A stretch of DNA of 39,321 bases from Gemmatimonadota bacterium (lineage in GTDB: Bacteria; Gemmatimonadota; Gemmatimonadetes; Gemmatimonadales; Gemmatimonadaceae): positions 1 through 39,321 of the forward strand of contig JAJTHG010000031.1 of the NCBI GenBank assembly GCA_021298835.1. The letters run 5' to 3'. This document shows positions 38,861 through 39,321 of the stretch, piece after piece. The position numbers were made by a program, and so were the translations under genes. The first letter of the stretch is position 1, and every line of letters starts with the position of its first letter. The notes under the pieces are model-generated. The model had not been told where the DNA came from and ran no database searches. It worked only from the letters and a program-made list of their open reading frames with translations.

Positions 38861-39321
38861 ATGCTCAAGATCGCCATTCCCAACAAGGGCCGCCTGTCCG
38901 AGGACGCCCGCGAACTCTTCAACGATGCCGGACTCGAAGTCCGATCGGCCGGTGCGCGTGCGCTCACGGCGTCGCTCGGCGGCGAGTTCGAGGCGCTGTT
39001 CGTGCGGGCGCAGGATATCCCCGAGTTCGTCGCAGATGGGGCCGCCGATGCCGGCGTGACCGGGCTCGACCTGGTGCGTGAAAGCGGCCGCGACCTCGAC
39101 GAGCAGCTCGACCTGCGCTTCGGCAGGTGCCGCCTGGTGGTGGCCGTTCGGGACGAGAGCCCGGCGCGCACGGTCGCGGACCTGCCGCTCGGTCCCGCCC
39201 CGCGCGTCGCGACCGTGTTCCCGCGCCTGACGGCGTCGTACTTCGCCGAGCAGGGGCGGCCGGTGGAGGTCGTGCCGGTGTCGGGGGCGGCGGAGATCGC
39301 GCCCCACCTCGGCATTGCCGA
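38861..39321 (+). CDS. hisG: ATP phosphoribosyltransferase, N-terminal part (runs off window)
   Basis: 153 codons are visible and the frame is open at the end. MLKIAIPNKGRLSEDARELF is the classic HisG start, followed by FVRAQDIPEFVADGAADAGV with TGLDLVRESG (the phosphoribosyl-binding region), and FGRCRLVVAVRD. It makes phosphoribosyl-ATP, the first step of histidine synthesis. The length class (short, HisZ-dependent or long) cannot be told. The ATG at 38861 has no clear ribosome binding site and is placed by the family's N-terminus. The upstream leader peptide and attenuator indicate control by histidyl-tRNA level. Confidence 0.95.
   Translation, partial: MLKIAIPNKGRLSEDARELFNDAGLEVRSAGARALTASLGGEFEALFVRAQDIPEFVADGAADAGVTGLDLVRESGRDLDEQLDLRFGRCRLVVAVRDESPARTVADLPLGPAPRVATVFPRLTASYFAEQGRPVEVVPVSGAAEIAPHLGIA

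Overview
The window is a chromosomal segment of a very GC-rich (roughly 70% by eye), Gram-negative-type bacterium. Lipoproteins, outer-membrane barrels, Tat substrates, a three-subunit transhydrogenase, a YggX with an added zinc ribbon and a carboxypeptidase-regulatory-like lipoprotein together suggest Gemmatimonadota. That placement is an inference from gene content; there is no rRNA here. Genes are densely packed, often with 1-4 nt ATGA/GTGA/TGATG overlaps. I see no tRNA, rRNA, CRISPR array or intact mobile element.

Layout. 0.08-4.4 kb: YhaM-like HD nuclease, divergent TetR regulator and SDR dehydrogenase, a regulatory-domain lipoprotein, a small zinc-ribbon protein with its own promoter and terminator, and a cold-shock protein. 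4.4-7.8 kb (minus): GH3 lipoprotein coupled to a YggX-like protein, a Tat-exported DsrE-like protein and a small secreted protein. 7.9-13.8 kb (minus): a tightly coupled six-gene operon with three related secreted subunits, a PapD-like periplasmic chaperone, a large barrel-like protein that does not resemble a FimD usher, and a lipoprotein. It looks like an unconventional chaperone-dependent surface-fibre system and is the best candidate here for an undescribed system. 14.2-24.6 kb (minus): a long co-oriented run of argC-argB-argD, a PafA-like phosphatase, an Smr-domain protein, a MoeB-rhodanese fusion, an alpha/beta hydrolase and pntA1-pntA2-pntB.

24.6-27.0 kb (plus): argR, argH and a small helix-turn-helix-like regulator behind a strong palindrome. 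27.0-30.6 kb (minus): FAD amine-oxidase-type oxidoreductase, second cold-shock protein, outer-membrane barrel and a single-TM protein. 30.7-36.4 kb: ispG, a MESH1-like (p)ppGpp hydrolase, free-methionine-(R)-sulfoxide reductase, a membrane protein, and the pair ligase-associated MBL exonuclease plus ATP-dependent DNA ligase. 36.4-37.0 kb: a dead IS481-type transposase. 37.0-39.3 kb: a BY-kinase-like protein lacking Walker A, a cupredoxin lipoprotein, and the start of the histidine operon with a histidine-rich leader peptide and attenuator ahead of hisG.

Two regulatory themes stand out. The hisG upstream region has all the parts of ribosome-mediated attenuation (promoter, short ORF with five His codons, competing hairpins, terminator). 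Several genes carry a TAGNNT hexamer only 6-9 nt before the start codon and no Shine-Dalgarno, which suggests leaderless mRNAs are common in this organism.
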